Source: Planctomycetota bacterium (GTDB lineage Bacteria > Planctomycetota > UBA8742 > UBA2392). From it: a stretch of DNA of 64,000 bases. Below the pieces are notes generated by a model, which worked only from the letters and a program-made list of their open reading frames with translations, was not told the origin of the DNA and did not search any database. The translations under genes and the position numbers were made by a program. Location: NCBI GenBank assembly GCA_003576915.1, contig QEVF01000005.1:62001-126000 (forward strand). Reading direction: 5' to 3'. Below are positions 42,133 to 50,835 of the stretch, piece by piece (position 1 is the stretch's first letter; each line of letters begins with the position of its first letter).

Positions 42133-43173
42133 CTAGCGCCGGGTTGATTCGTGTACGAAGTCGACGAGGAACTTGACGTTGTCCACGGGCGTCTTTGGAA
42201 GAATTCCGTGGCCGAGGTTGAAGATGTGCCCGGGCGTCTCGCCCGCGTCGTCCAGCACCTGCATGGCCTTGCGCCGCACGACCTCGCGGTCGGCGAACAG
42301 GCAGATGGGGTCGAGATTTCCCTGCACGGCCCGGACCTTCAATTTTTCCCGCGTGAGGGCAATGGGGGTGTGCCAGTCCAGGCCCAGAACGTCGCCCCCC
42401 GCGGCCGCCATGAACGGCAGCAGTGTTGACGTGCCGACGCCGAAGTGGATGACCGGCACTCGGCCCTTGACGCTTTGAAGCACGGCGTAGCTGTGGGGCA
42501 GCACGTATTCGCGGTAATCTTCCGGCGACAGCGTGCCCACCCAGGAATCGAAAAGCTGCACGGCCTGAACGCCGGCGTCGATCTGGGCATGGAGGTACTT
42601 GCCGACCAGCCGCGCGAGCATGCCGAGCAGGGCATGCCACCCCTGCGGGTCGTTGTACATCAGCGTTTTTGTGTGGATGAAGTTGCGCGAGCTTTCGCCT
42701 TCGATGGCGTAGGCGGCAAGTGTGAAGGGCGCGCCGGCAAACCCGATCAGAGGAATGTCGCGCGGAAGTTCTCTGCGGATGATGCGGATGGCGTCATAGA
42801 CGAACGGCATGCTTTGCGCCGGATCTTCCTCCCGCAGCCGGTGGATGTCGGCGCTGGTGCGAACGGGCGGGGAAAGCCTGGGACCTTCGCCCTCAAGGTA
42901 CTCGAGATTGAGGCCGACGGTTTCGAGTATCGGCAGAAGGTCGGCAAACAGAATGGCCGCGTCAACGCCCAGGATGCGCTGGGCGTCCAGGGTCACCTGT
43001 GCGGAGCGCTCTGGCGACTTGCAGAGCTCAAGGAAACTGCTTTTGCCGCGCACAGCCTGATATTCCGGCATGTAGCGTCCGGCCTGGCGCATGAGCCAGA
43101 TGGGGGTGGCATCAACGGGCTCGCCCCGGCAGGCTTTGAGGAAACGGGAGTTGTGGAGTACGTTGTCGGTCAT
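42133..43173 (-). CDS. hemE: uroporphyrinogen decarboxylase
   Basis: 346 aa. HemE removes four carboxyl groups from uroporphyrinogen III to give coproporphyrinogen III. The signature PIWLMRQAGRYMPEYQAVR, the catalytic Asp segment AAILFADLLPILETVGL, GFAGAPFTLAAYAIEGESSRNF, QLFDSWVGTLSPEDY and VIHFGVGT all fit. ATG 43173 is selected by homology of the N-terminus (NSRFLKACRGEPVDATPIW); no Shine-Dalgarno sequence is visible. It is the first gene of the hem operon. Confidence 0.96.
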   Translation of the reverse strand: MTDNVLHNSRFLKACRGEPVDATPIWLMRQAGRYMPEYQAVRGKSSFLELCKSPERSAQVTLDAQRILGVDAAILFADLLPILETVGLNLEYLEGEGPRLSPPVRTSADIHRLREEDPAQSMPFVYDAIRIIRRELPRDIPLIGFAGAPFTLAAYAIEGESSRNFIHTKTLMYNDPQGWHALLGMLARLVGKYLHAQIDAGVQAVQLFDSWVGTLSPEDYREYVLPHSYAVLQSVKGRVPVIHFGVGTSTLLPFMAAAGGDVLGLDWHTPIALTREKLKVRAVQGNLDPICLFADREVVRRKAMQVLDDAGETPGHIFNLGHGILPKTPVDNVKFLVDFVHESTRR

Positions 43174-43249
43174 TGGCGGGGATTGTGGTTTCTGTTCGGC
43201 GCGTTGTCGATTGCCCAACCAACGGCGCCAGGGCGTGCTGCACCGAATC

Positions 43250-43271
43250 GCGCCGGCGACGCCGCCGGCGC
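43250..43271. other. GC-rich hairpin in divergent promoter gap
   Basis: GCGCCGGCG-ACGC-CGCCGGCGC is a perfect 9-bp stem between the hemE start and the divergent gene at 43345, followed on the plus strand by an AT-rich stretch (AATATTTTGTTATT). It may separate the two promoters. Confidence 0.45.
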
Positions 43272-43344
43272 CTCTGCAATATTTTGTTATTCCCGTTAGC
43301 AACCTTGCGGCAGAATGTGTTCAAATAATGACGAGATGTGAAGC

Positions 43345-44340
43345 ATGCGCAATCTACTACCGGCCATGGCGAGTGGTTTGGCGGGCTGTGTGGTGGCTGT
43401 GGTGCTGGTGTTGACCGGCGTCGTTGTGCCGCCGGCCCGGGAAACACCGCGGGCCCCGGCAGAGCCGCAAGCGCCAACGCCCGTGCCGGACTCGGCGCGA
43501 GACGACACAGAACTGAGGGGCCTGCGCAGCGAGCTTCGCGCGTTGCGGGCCGAAGTTGAAGCGGCACATGCGGACTTGCGCAAAGGGCGGGAGGCCCCTC
43601 CAAAGGTTGAGGCGCCGCAGGGCGCCGCACCGCAGGGCGCGCCGGCGGCAGACCCCACCGCACAAACCAGCGAAGAACTGCTGTGGATGCGCTTGTGGGT
43701 GCGCGGCATCAAGCCGCTCGTCTACCGTGAGGCGGTCGAGAGAATGCTCATCGCGGCACGCAAGTTGAGCCAGATCCACCGTGCGAAGGGAAGCATTGAG
43801 GATGTGACGCACGAGCAGTTGTTCGGCAAGGCCACCACCGAAATGGGTGGCCCGGTGTTCTGGCTGCCCGATGACTTTGCGCTTCTGATCACGGGCAAGA
43901 CCCGAGGCGAGATCGAACTGGTGAGCGATCCGGCTACGCCGCGCCTCAAGCTGTTCATTGACCTGGAATCACATCCCGGCCAAACCTGGAACAAGGTCAT
44001 CGACGGAGTGACGCCGGAAAAAGACGGGGACGGAAGCGAGCGGACAAAGGCCATGGCTCGGGCGGCAGCGGTGGCAGCCGAAGCCCGCGCTGGCGCGGGC
44101 GCGCTGAAGGATCGGGCGCGAGTCGTGCACATGCGCACACAGAAAGCGCCAACCTCGCTTGAGGACCTGGGTGTCGGCGAAACAGAGCTTTCGGGTTCGT
44201 ACCTGACGGCCAGCGACTACTCGATCTCCGGCACGGTGGAAGAGTGGGTTGTGACTGTGCGGGGCGTTTTCAGCGACGAACCCCATGACCTGGTCCTGAC
44301 GGTGAATCTCAGCACAGGCCAGGCCTCGTTCAACCGTTGA
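43345..44340 (+). CDS. membrane-anchored coiled-coil protein, unknown function
   Basis: 331 aa. An N-terminal helix (ASGLAGCVVAVVLVLTGVVV) acts as signal or anchor. A short coiled coil follows (LRGLRSELRALRAEVEAAH), then a Pro/Ala-rich linker and a soluble domain (LLWMRLWVRGIKPLVYREAVERM, GGPVFWLPDDFALLITGK, FIDLESHPGQTWNKVID). Strand-rich sequence (YSISGTVEEWVVTVRGVF) closes the protein. No family recognised. It lies alone between hemE (divergent) and the GTPase gene. Confidence 0.82.
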   Translation: MRNLLPAMASGLAGCVVAVVLVLTGVVVPPARETPRAPAEPQAPTPVPDSARDDTELRGLRSELRALRAEVEAAHADLRKGREAPPKVEAPQGAAPQGAPAADPTAQTSEELLWMRLWVRGIKPLVYREAVERMLIAARKLSQIHRAKGSIEDVTHEQLFGKATTEMGGPVFWLPDDFALLITGKTRGEIELVSDPATPRLKLFIDLESHPGQTWNKVIDGVTPEKDGDGSERTKAMARAAAVAAEARAGAGALKDRARVVHMRTQKAPTSLEDLGVGETELSGSYLTASDYSISGTVEEWVVTVRGVFSDEPHDLVLTVNLSTGQASFNR

Positions 44341-44440
44341 TTCACTCCGGTCCTGACCCATAGCCGGGGCCTGCCGATTTACGGTCATTGCCTGGCGCAG
44401 CAACGCAGGAAACGAGCTTCCGGCCAGAAGGCCTTGACCC

Positions 44441-45559
44441 ATGCGAGACGGCCCTGCCATGCAGAACGGGGCTCTTTCACACATTCAGTGTTGCAGTGCT
44501 AGTCTGGCCGGGGTGACGGGCTTCTACTCATGGCTTTCGGCCGCCGGGCTTTCCGCCCTTTCCGTTCTGCGTATCGAGGGGGGCCTGGCCGCCACGTTTC
44601 TCGCCGCGCGAGGCTGGCGGGAGTCTGCCAGGCCGCGCCGCCTGCTGCTGAAGGATGCGGGCGGTGAAGCCCTGGATGAAGTCATGGTGGCGCCGGAACT
44701 GGGCGGTTACACCGTCACCTGTCATGGAGGTCCGGCCGTCCGTGCGGCGCTTGAGCGCGAGCTTGAAGGGGCCGGTTTTGTACGGGTCGATCCCTGGCAA
44801 GCGCCCCTGTTCGGCGCCGCCCATCGATTGGCGCGGGAGACCCTGAGGCAGTTGACCCGCGCCCGCGGCCTGCGCGCCGTCGAGTACTGCCTGTGGGCGC
44901 TGAAGCACGGCGAGACGGCCCTGCTTCGTGTTCTGCGGCAGCCGTCGGGGCTGGAAGACCTGCTTCATCGCAGCGCGGCCATGCGCCACCTGTTTGAACC
45001 CCTGCGCGTTCACCTCTGGGGCCCGGTCAATGCGGGCAAGTCAAGCCTGCTCAACGCGCTGTGCGGAGAAGAACTGGCGCAGACCGGCGACGAGCCGGGC
45101 CTTACGCGCGACGTCATTGAGGGCAGCTTCGAGCATCAAGGCTGGGTGATTCACCTGCTGGATAACCCGGGAGAGTGGAGCGGCGGCCACGATCTGGACC
45201 GCCAGGCGCTGCAATGGGCGCGCAGCCAGCGGCAAAGCGGCGATGTTGTGCTGCATCTGGTTCCGCCCGGCGCTGCACCTCCCCGGGCCGAGGCCCCGGT
45301 CGTGTACTCGCGCTGCGACGAGTTCATGCCGGCGGGCCTGCCGGAGTCGGGCTTTCCCCTGGCTGTCAGTGTGAAGATTCCCTCCACGCTGGAGCGTCTG
45401 AAGGACGCGCTGGTTGCTTTGCAGCGGCCCGAAGTCTCCCCGGCCTCGGGCGATGCCTTGGTGCTCAGCGAAGAGCTGAGGGACGACCTCCGGCAATTGG
45501 CCCAGGGGCAGGCCAGCCGCGAGGCCCTCGAACGCAAGTGGCTCGCCCCCGGCGAGTGA
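44441..45559 (+). CDS. degenerate MnmE-like GTPase
   Basis: 372 aa. The N-terminal part recalls the MnmE/TrmE tetrahydrofolate domain (LSALSVLRIEGGLA, YTVTCHGGPAVRAALE), then a helical region, then a G domain: G1 LWGPVNAGKSSLLNALCG near residue 190, G2 GLTRDVIEG (MnmE has GTTRDVIEE), and a changed G3 (LLDNPGEWSGG). The G4 N/TKxD is replaced by YSRCDEF, and the C-terminal FC-GK motif for tRNA modification is missing. A tRNA-modifying role is therefore unlikely. ATG 44441 has AGAAGG upstream; a GTG at 44513 fits the MnmE N-terminus better. Confidence 0.82.
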   Translation: MRDGPAMQNGALSHIQCCSASLAGVTGFYSWLSAAGLSALSVLRIEGGLAATFLAARGWRESARPRRLLLKDAGGEALDEVMVAPELGGYTVTCHGGPAVRAALERELEGAGFVRVDPWQAPLFGAAHRLARETLRQLTRARGLRAVEYCLWALKHGETALLRVLRQPSGLEDLLHRSAAMRHLFEPLRVHLWGPVNAGKSSLLNALCGEELAQTGDEPGLTRDVIEGSFEHQGWVIHLLDNPGEWSGGHDLDRQALQWARSQRQSGDVVLHLVPPGAAPPRAEAPVVYSRCDEFMPAGLPESGFPLAVSVKIPSTLERLKDALVALQRPEVSPASGDALVLSEELRDDLRQLAQGQASREALERKWLAPGE

Positions 45560-45598
45560 CCTTGTGTGGTGGGCGCGCGCTGATAGCTTGTGGCCTCC

Positions 45599-46129
45599 AT
45601 GAAAGAGTCCGTCCTGCACAACGCTGCCGAAGTTGCGGAGGCCCTCTCGCTGCTGGCGCGCCGCATCCTGGGCGAGGGGGAGTTTCCCGCGCTCGTCGGC
45701 ATTCGCACCAATGGCGTGCCTCTGGCGCAGCGCCTGGGGGGCTTGATCAGGGAACAGGCGGGCCGCGTGGCGGACATGGGCGCTCTCGACATCACACTCT
45801 ATCGTGACGACCTGGCAGGTCGCGCCATGCCTCTGGTCAAGGGCAGCGACATTCCCTTCAGTGTCGATGGCCGCAGGATCGTGCTCGTTGACGACGTGTT
45901 GTTCACGGGCCGAACCGTACGTGCCGCCCTCAACGAGCTTTATGACTTCGGCCGCCCCAGCCGCGTCCAGTTGTGTGTGCTGGTCGATCGCGGGCACCGC
46001 GAGTTGCCCATCGCACCGGACTGGGCGGGGTTCCGGTTCGACACCCGGCGCGAGGACAAAGTGCGCGTGGAACTGAGTGAGACCGGGGCCGCTGCCGATC
46101 GGGTGCTCGTGATTTCACCGTTGCAATGA
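45599..46129 (+). CDS. pyrR: PyrR, uracil phosphoribosyltransferase/attenuator regulator
   Basis: 176 aa. The PRPP-binding loop IVLVDDVLFTGRTVRAAL and the PyrR-specific segments GIRTNGVPLAQRL, DITLYRDDL, VQLCVLVDRGHRELPIAPDW and VRVELSE are all present. In many bacteria PyrR binds pyr mRNA and controls attenuation of pyrimidine genes, and it has weak uracil phosphoribosyltransferase activity. No pyr biosynthesis gene lies nearby. ATG 45599 is preferred over the GTG three codons upstream; neither has a strong ribosome site. It follows the GTPase gene by 39 bases. Confidence 0.93.
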   Translation: MKESVLHNAAEVAEALSLLARRILGEGEFPALVGIRTNGVPLAQRLGGLIREQAGRVADMGALDITLYRDDLAGRAMPLVKGSDIPFSVDGRRIVLVDDVLFTGRTVRAALNELYDFGRPSRVQLCVLVDRGHRELPIAPDWAGFRFDTRREDKVRVELSETGAAADRVLVISPLQ

Positions 46130-46154
46130 CCGCGGATAGCCCCCGGAGAGAGCC

Positions 46155-47120
46155 ATGCGCCTTTTGTTTCTGATCGCTTTTGCAGCCTGCTGCGCGGCCG
46201 CCATGCTGGCTTGGCATTCCACCGCCCCCCTGGCCCAGGTGAAACTCGCCAATGCCGAGCGTGAACTTGTGGCGGGCTTGGCCCGCAAGGACTCGGTGCC
46301 GCTGAAGGCCGAGCTGGGCGAAGCCTGGTCCAAGGCCCAGTGCTTGACCGTCGAGGTCTTCAAGGACGACCAGAGCACGGGCAAGGTGGACCTTCGCGCC
46401 CTTTTCGACGGCTCCAACCTCTACGTGCTGGCCCAGTGGGCAGACACGACGCGCAGTGACACGAAGAAGGCCTGGGAGTTCAAGGACGGCAAGTGGACCC
46501 GGCAGAAGGGCGATGAAGACCGACTGGCCATGGCCTGGGGCAAATCTTCAGGTGCCTTCAGCGAGAAAGGCTGCCTTGGGGCCTGCCACACGGGAGACCA
46601 ACCCAAGATGAAGTGCCCGGAGGAAAGCGGCGTCGTTGACCTCTGGCACTGGAAGGCAGCGCGCGGCGGGCAGGCCGGCTGGTGCGACGATCAGGTCATC
46701 CATTCCGAGAAGCGCGGCGACGATAAGGGACAGAGCGCCTACAGGGCCAACGTCAGCGCGGCCGACGCAAACCTGCCGGGCTGGCGTTGGTCGGACAAGG
46801 CTGATCGTACCGGCGTTCTTTCTGAGGACAACGTTGTCGCCATCGACGGGGACTACAAACCCGCCGAGGGAGATGTGCTTCCTTCGCACGTGCTGCGCAC
46901 GCCCGACGGAAGCCGCGCTGATGTACGTGCCTGCGCGAGCTACGCGGACGGCAAGTGGACGGTGTTGCTGGTCCGGGCGGACGGCACGACGCACGACGAT
47001 GACTTCCGGCTGGGCGTTGGCCGGTTTCCGTTTGCAGTGGCGTTGTTTGACAACACGGGGGCGGTGACCGGGGACGAACACGCCAAAAGCAAGCTGTGCT
47101 GGCTCGTGATTCCCAAGTAG
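46155..47120 (+). CDS. exported EB_dh-type haem-binding protein with CxxxCH site
   Basis: 321 aa with an N-terminal signal or anchor (LLFLIAFAACCAAAMLAW). The sequence follows the ethylbenzene-dehydrogenase gamma-type (EB_dh) haem domain: LYVLAQWADTTRSDTKKAW, KWTRQKGDEDRLAMAWG, and VDLWHWKAARGGQAG. Near residue 140 GCLGACHTGD gives a CxxxCH haem-attachment site, three residues between the Cys rather than two. A periplasmic electron-transfer role is inferred from the family. GAGAG lies upstream and the gene starts 26 bases after pyrR. Confidence 0.85.
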   Translation: MRLLFLIAFAACCAAAMLAWHSTAPLAQVKLANAERELVAGLARKDSVPLKAELGEAWSKAQCLTVEVFKDDQSTGKVDLRALFDGSNLYVLAQWADTTRSDTKKAWEFKDGKWTRQKGDEDRLAMAWGKSSGAFSEKGCLGACHTGDQPKMKCPEESGVVDLWHWKAARGGQAGWCDDQVIHSEKRGDDKGQSAYRANVSAADANLPGWRWSDKADRTGVLSEDNVVAIDGDYKPAEGDVLPSHVLRTPDGSRADVRACASYADGKWTVLLVRADGTTHDDDFRLGVGRFPFAVALFDNTGAVTGDEHAKSKLCWLVIPK

Positions 47121-47138
47121 GCGCAAGCAGGGTCGGGA

Positions 47139-47603
47139 TCAGCTGCGGGCGGCCAGTTTCATGCGGCCCAGTTTGACCACGGTGCGGCGCTGCTTGCTCT
47201 CGTCGTCGGCGGCGCCCAGCGGGTGGTAGTGGGAAGTCAGCATCAGGTGATCGTCCTTGTCCTGCACGATGGTGACGCTGACAAACCGTTTGTTGGGCGA
47301 GTTTCCGGAAAGGGCAAGCACGCCGGGATCATCGGGCGTGGCCTCAAGCATGATGTTGCCGTGCAGGTTGGAATAGGCGCTGTAGCGGATGACTCCGTCG
47401 GCGGACACGCCAAGCAGGCCCACCACTCCGTGCAGCAGTTCGTTGGTTTCCGAGTGGCAGTACTCGACACTGACTTCCAGCGCCTCGCCGTTGAGTCGCT
47501 CTTTGACCTCAAGGCGCACGCGCGTCGGGTTGCCGAGCTGGGTTTCGCCGCTGCCAATCCAGATGCCGATCCAGCGGACATACTGTTTGAAGGCCTTGCG
47601 CAT
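47139..47603 (-). CDS. predicted beta-barrel protein, unknown function
   Basis: 154 aa, no signal peptide. It opens WIGIWIGSGETQLGNPTRVRLEVKE and continues as alternating strands (LHGVVGLLGVSADGVIRYSAY, GNIMLEATPDDPG, KRFVSVTIVQDKDDHLMLTS). The G-W-x-G-x-G start and strand pattern resemble lipocalin/nitrobindin-like barrels, but I cannot confirm a family. It converges on the EB_dh gene with 18 bases between stops. Confidence 0.75.
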   Translation of the reverse strand: MRKAFKQYVRWIGIWIGSGETQLGNPTRVRLEVKERLNGEALEVSVEYCHSETNELLHGVVGLLGVSADGVIRYSAYSNLHGNIMLEATPDDPGVLALSGNSPNKRFVSVTIVQDKDDHLMLTSHYHPLGAADDESKQRRTVVKLGRMKLAARS

Positions 47604-47772
47604 GCCTGTGGAGTGTGCCCGCTGTCCCTTTCCGGGTCAACGTCCAAACGCCTGCGCCAATCCCTCGTGTGAGGTGCATTTTCTCAACAGGCTCAAGATT
47701 GGCGCCCCAAATGCCGATGTGTCTGGATAAGGGAAGTTCTTCCCTGGCGCGGCCATGGATGGCCGGCGGTGT

Positions 47773-47784
47773 GCAACCGGTTGC
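47773..47784. promoter_or_regulatory. 12-bp palindrome, possible operator
   Basis: GCAACCGGTTGC is perfectly palindromic and lies 27 bases before the ATG at 47812. Its ACCGGT core equals that of the TetR sites at 12967-12999. The link is speculative. Confidence 0.35.
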
Positions 47785-47811
47785 GCTCCGCACTCCCACG
47801 GAGGGGATGTC

Positions 47812-48012
47812 ATGCCCGCGTCAGCGGACAATCGCAACCAGCGTATTCTCGCACTGTTGGGCGAGCGTCGGGCCCAGGCCCTGCTCGAACTCAAGCTGCG
47901 GGTAGCGCGAGGCGAGATTGAGAGCGACGCGCGCCTGGCCGACGCCATTGACGACCTCATTGACGAAGTGCTGCGCGCCCGGGCCAAAGAAGCGCAAAAG
48001 CCCAAGCCCTGA
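47812..48012 (+). CDS. small helical protein
   Basis: 66 aa, all helical (LALLGERRAQALLELKLRVA, LADAIDDLIDEVLRAR), no signal. GGAGGGG lies five bases before the ATG, a strong ribosome site that supports expression. It precedes purM by 62 bases on the same strand. No family recognised. Confidence 0.65.
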   Translation: MPASADNRNQRILALLGERRAQALLELKLRVARGEIESDARLADAIDDLIDEVLRARAKEAQKPKP

Positions 48013-48074
48013 TTTCCGTTGGTTGCCCTTTGAGGCGAGGCCTATTACCTTGCGCGCCTCGCGAGGGCACTTCC

Positions 48075-49169
48075 ATGGCCAGACAGGGCAACTCCAGGAC
48101 CGGCGGCAGGGCGCAACCACTTACCTATGCCGATGCCGGAGTCAATTTCGCCACCCATAACCGCCTCGTCACCGAGATTTTCAAGCGCGTGCGCAGCACC
48201 TATTCGCCGCGCGTGATGGAACTTGAGGACGGCTTTGGCGGCCTGTTCTCGCTGGACTACGACCGCGGCCTGTTCTCGCGCAACTACCGCCACCCGGTGC
48301 TGGTGGCCTGTACTGACGGCGTGGGAACCAAGCTCAAGCTGGCCTTTGCGCTGAAGCGCCACGACACGGTGGGCATTGACTGCGTGGCCATGAGCATCAA
48401 CGACATGCTCTGCCTGGGCGCCGAGCCCTTGTTTTTCCTTGATTACATCGCGACGGGCAAAAAGGACCTGAAGGTGCTGCTGCCCCTGGTCTCGGGGGTG
48501 GTGGAGGGCTGCAAACAATCCGGCTGCGCGCTGCTGGGAGGCGAAACGGCGGAAATGCCGGGGTTCTATCCCCCGGGGGAGTACGACATTGCGGGCTTTG
48601 CGGTGGGGGTGGTCGAGAAGGGCAGGGTCATCAAAGGTGAAGGCATCAGGCCCGGAGACGTGATCCTGGGCCTGGAGTCCAGCGGCCTGCACAGCAATGG
48701 TTTTTCTCTGGTCCGCAAGATCGTTGAGCGTGCAAAGCTCAGCCTGAAGAAGCGCATCCCCGAGCTGGGCAAAACGCTGGGCGAGGAGTTGCTCACGCCC
48801 ACACGTATCTACGCGCGGGCCGTGGCCGCCGCGCTGGGGGCCTACAAGCGCAAGCAGGTGGTGCAGGGAATCGCCAACATCACGGGCGGCGGCATCGTAG
48901 AGAACCTTCCGCGTGTCCTGCCGGCTTCCTGCCAGGCGGTGGTCGACACCCGATCCTGGACGCCGCCGCCGATTTTCGGCCTGCTGCAGCGGTGGGGCAA
49001 CGTGCCCACCCGAGAGATGTTTCATGTGTTCAACATGGGCATCGGCATGGTCATCGTCGCCTCGCCCTACCACATCGACGCCCTGGGTGACCGCATCGAG
49101 GCTGAGGGGGTGCGCACGCGCGTCATTGGCCAGATCGTCGCCGGTCCGCGCAAAGTGGTGCTCAAATAG
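48075..49169 (+). CDS. purM: phosphoribosylaminoimidazole synthetase (AIR synthetase)
   Basis: 364 aa. PurM closes FGAM to AIR with ATP in purine synthesis. Seen: PVLVACTDGVGTKLKLAF, GIDCVAMSINDMLCLGAEPLFFLDYIATG, GCALLGGETAEMPGFY, YDIAGFAVGVVEKG, GLESSGLHSNGFSLVRKI, GIANITGGGIVENLPRVLP and FNMGIGMVIV. The ATG at 48075 has GAGGG seven bases before it. The partner gene purL of the preceding pathway step lies about 7 kb away on the other strand, so the pur genes here are not one operon. Confidence 0.96.
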   Translation: MARQGNSRTGGRAQPLTYADAGVNFATHNRLVTEIFKRVRSTYSPRVMELEDGFGGLFSLDYDRGLFSRNYRHPVLVACTDGVGTKLKLAFALKRHDTVGIDCVAMSINDMLCLGAEPLFFLDYIATGKKDLKVLLPLVSGVVEGCKQSGCALLGGETAEMPGFYPPGEYDIAGFAVGVVEKGRVIKGEGIRPGDVILGLESSGLHSNGFSLVRKIVERAKLSLKKRIPELGKTLGEELLTPTRIYARAVAAALGAYKRKQVVQGIANITGGGIVENLPRVLPASCQAVVDTRSWTPPPIFGLLQRWGNVPTREMFHVFNMGIGMVIVASPYHIDALGDRIEAEGVRTRVIGQIVAGPRKVVLK

Positions 49170-49207
49170 CTCCCCGGGGCAAGGTGTTCAGGCAGCGCGG
49201 TGCTGGC

Positions 49208-49213
49208 TACAAT
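49208..49213 (+). promoter_or_regulatory. -10 box after purM
   Basis: TACAAT (five of six to consensus) is followed by the GGGAGG ribosome site and ATG 49237. The -35 candidate (TGTTCA at 49185-49190) is weak. Confidence 0.4.
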
Positions 49214-49236
49214 TCGCCCACCGCGGGAGGCAAGAC

Positions 49237-49803
49237 ATGGGTAAGGGCATTGGCTACAAAGTGCTGACCAAGAAGGGGCTCAGCGCGCCGTTCATGAAGT
49301 CCAGCGTGCTCAAGGCCATCGAAATGGGCCTCGTGCCCCTCAAAGCGCGGCTCTACGACATGGAAGCCGAGCGCTACGTCATGGCCGCCGACCTCATCGG
49401 CGAGGAACTTGACAAGCCGCTCAAGCCCGCACAGAGCGGCAAGCCCGCGACGGCGGCAGTCAAGGTTCAACCCGACCTTGCGCCCAAGGCTGAAGGGGCG
49501 GCCAGGGCCGCAAAGGTCGTGAAGCTGCCCAGGGGCAAGCAGGCTCCCAAGGCCGTGAATCTGCCCAAGCCGCGCAAGAAAGAGTCTGAGGTTGACGCAG
49601 TGACCGCCGGCGCGGATACGCAGCACGGCACCACCGAGACGCGCATCTCCCGCGAGGACATTGCCGCGGCCAGCGCCGCCCATCAGCCCAAACCCAACAG
49701 CAAGGACGCCAAGAAGCAGGCCAGCGAAGTGGGCCAGCTTACGGACATCAGCGGCCTGATTCTCGTGGAAGATGACAAACCCGCGAAGGACCCCCTCGAC
49801 TAA
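49237..49803 (+). CDS. Lys/Ala/Pro-rich protein with conserved N-terminal domain
   Basis: 188 aa. The first 60 residues look folded (GKGIGYKVLTKKGLSAPFMKSS, VPLKARLYDMEAERYVMAADLIGEEL). The rest is low-complexity and basic (KVVKLPRGKQAPKAVNLPKP) with an acidic end. A strong GGGAGG ribosome site precedes the ATG. Its TAA overlaps the next gene's ATG (TAATG), so it is coupled to the tRNA-modifying enzyme that follows. No family recognised. Confidence 0.75.
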   Translation: MGKGIGYKVLTKKGLSAPFMKSSVLKAIEMGLVPLKARLYDMEAERYVMAADLIGEELDKPLKPAQSGKPATAAVKVQPDLAPKAEGAARAAKVVKLPRGKQAPKAVNLPKPRKKESEVDAVTAGADTQHGTTETRISREDIAAASAAHQPKPNSKDAKKQASEVGQLTDISGLILVEDDKPAKDPLD

Positions 49804-50786
49804 TGCACACGCAGGTGGGCACTGACGTTGAGCATGCGGCGCGCCTGCTGGAGCAGGGCGAGTTGGTCGCCATTCCCACGGAAACCGTCTATGGCCTGGC
49901 CGCCAACGCCCTGAACGCCGTGGCGTGCGCACGCATCTTCGAGGTCAAGAACCGTCCAGGCTTTGATCCCCTGATTGTCCATCTGGCGCCCGCGACGGAC
50001 TTCGAGTCCGCCCTGTCTGCCTGTGCGCGGGCTGTTCCGCCTTGGGCATCGAAACTGGCCGGGGCCTTCTGGCCGGGACCCCTGACCCTGGTGCTGCCGC
50101 GAAAACCTCTGATTCCGGACATCGTCACCAGCGGCCTTGAGACCGTGGCCCTGCGCATGCCGGCCCATGTCCTGGCGCAGCGCCTTCTTGAGCGACTGCC
50201 CTTTCCGCTGGCGGCGCCCAGTGCCAACCCGTTTGGATTTGTCAGCCCCACGACGGCGCAGCACGTGCTGGATCAGCTGGGAGGCAAAATCGCCTATGTC
50301 CTCGACGGCGGACCCTGTCGCGTGGGTCTGGAGAGTACCATCGTGGGCGAACAGGACGGCCGCCCCGTTGTGCTGCGCCTGGGGGGCCTTGGCGTGGAGG
50401 ATCTGGAGGGGGTGGTGGGACCCCTGGGCCTGGCAACGTCGTCGGGCGCAAGCCCCGGCAGCCTGGAGAGTCATTACGCGCCGCGCACGCCGCTTTACTT
50501 CGATGACCTGGGCTATCGAGCGCGGGGCCTGAGTCCGGACCAGGTGGCATTGCTTCTGTTCAGGGCACCCCTGGCCGAGGTACCCCCGGACCAACAGGAG
50601 GTGCTTTCCGCCTCGGGGGACCTGAACGAAGCGGCGCGCCATCTGTTTGGCGCCATGAGGAGGCTGGACGCTCTCGCGGCCGCCCGAGGTCTTCGAGCAA
50701 TCTTCACACAGAAATTTCCCGAACGGGGCCTTGGACGAGCTATCAATGATCGCCTGCGGCGGGCTTCTTCCCGTTACGCTACCTAG
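49803..50786 (+). CDS. tsaC: threonylcarbamoyl-AMP synthase, Sua5 type
   Basis: 327 aa. It makes threonylcarbamoyl-AMP from threonine, bicarbonate and ATP for the t6A37 tRNA modification. The YrdC core is present: GELVAIPTETVYGLAANALN, KNRPGFDPLIVHL, AGAFWPGPLTLVLPRK, VALRMPAHVLAQRLL, PLAAPSANPFGFVSPTTAQHV, and GLESTIVG. Unlike short TsaC it carries a C-terminal Sua5 domain after the linker ASPGSLESHYAPRTPLY. Its ATG overlaps the upstream stop (TAATG). Confidence 0.95.
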   Translation: MHTQVGTDVEHAARLLEQGELVAIPTETVYGLAANALNAVACARIFEVKNRPGFDPLIVHLAPATDFESALSACARAVPPWASKLAGAFWPGPLTLVLPRKPLIPDIVTSGLETVALRMPAHVLAQRLLERLPFPLAAPSANPFGFVSPTTAQHVLDQLGGKIAYVLDGGPCRVGLESTIVGEQDGRPVVLRLGGLGVEDLEGVVGPLGLATSSGASPGSLESHYAPRTPLYFDDLGYRARGLSPDQVALLLFRAPLAEVPPDQQEVLSASGDLNEAARHLFGAMRRLDALAAARGLRAIFTQKFPERGLGRAINDRLRRASSRYAT

Positions 50787-50835
50787 TGCCGGCTGTGCGT
50801 GCTGCGCCCACAAAATTGTCAGGTCGGGAGCTCCC

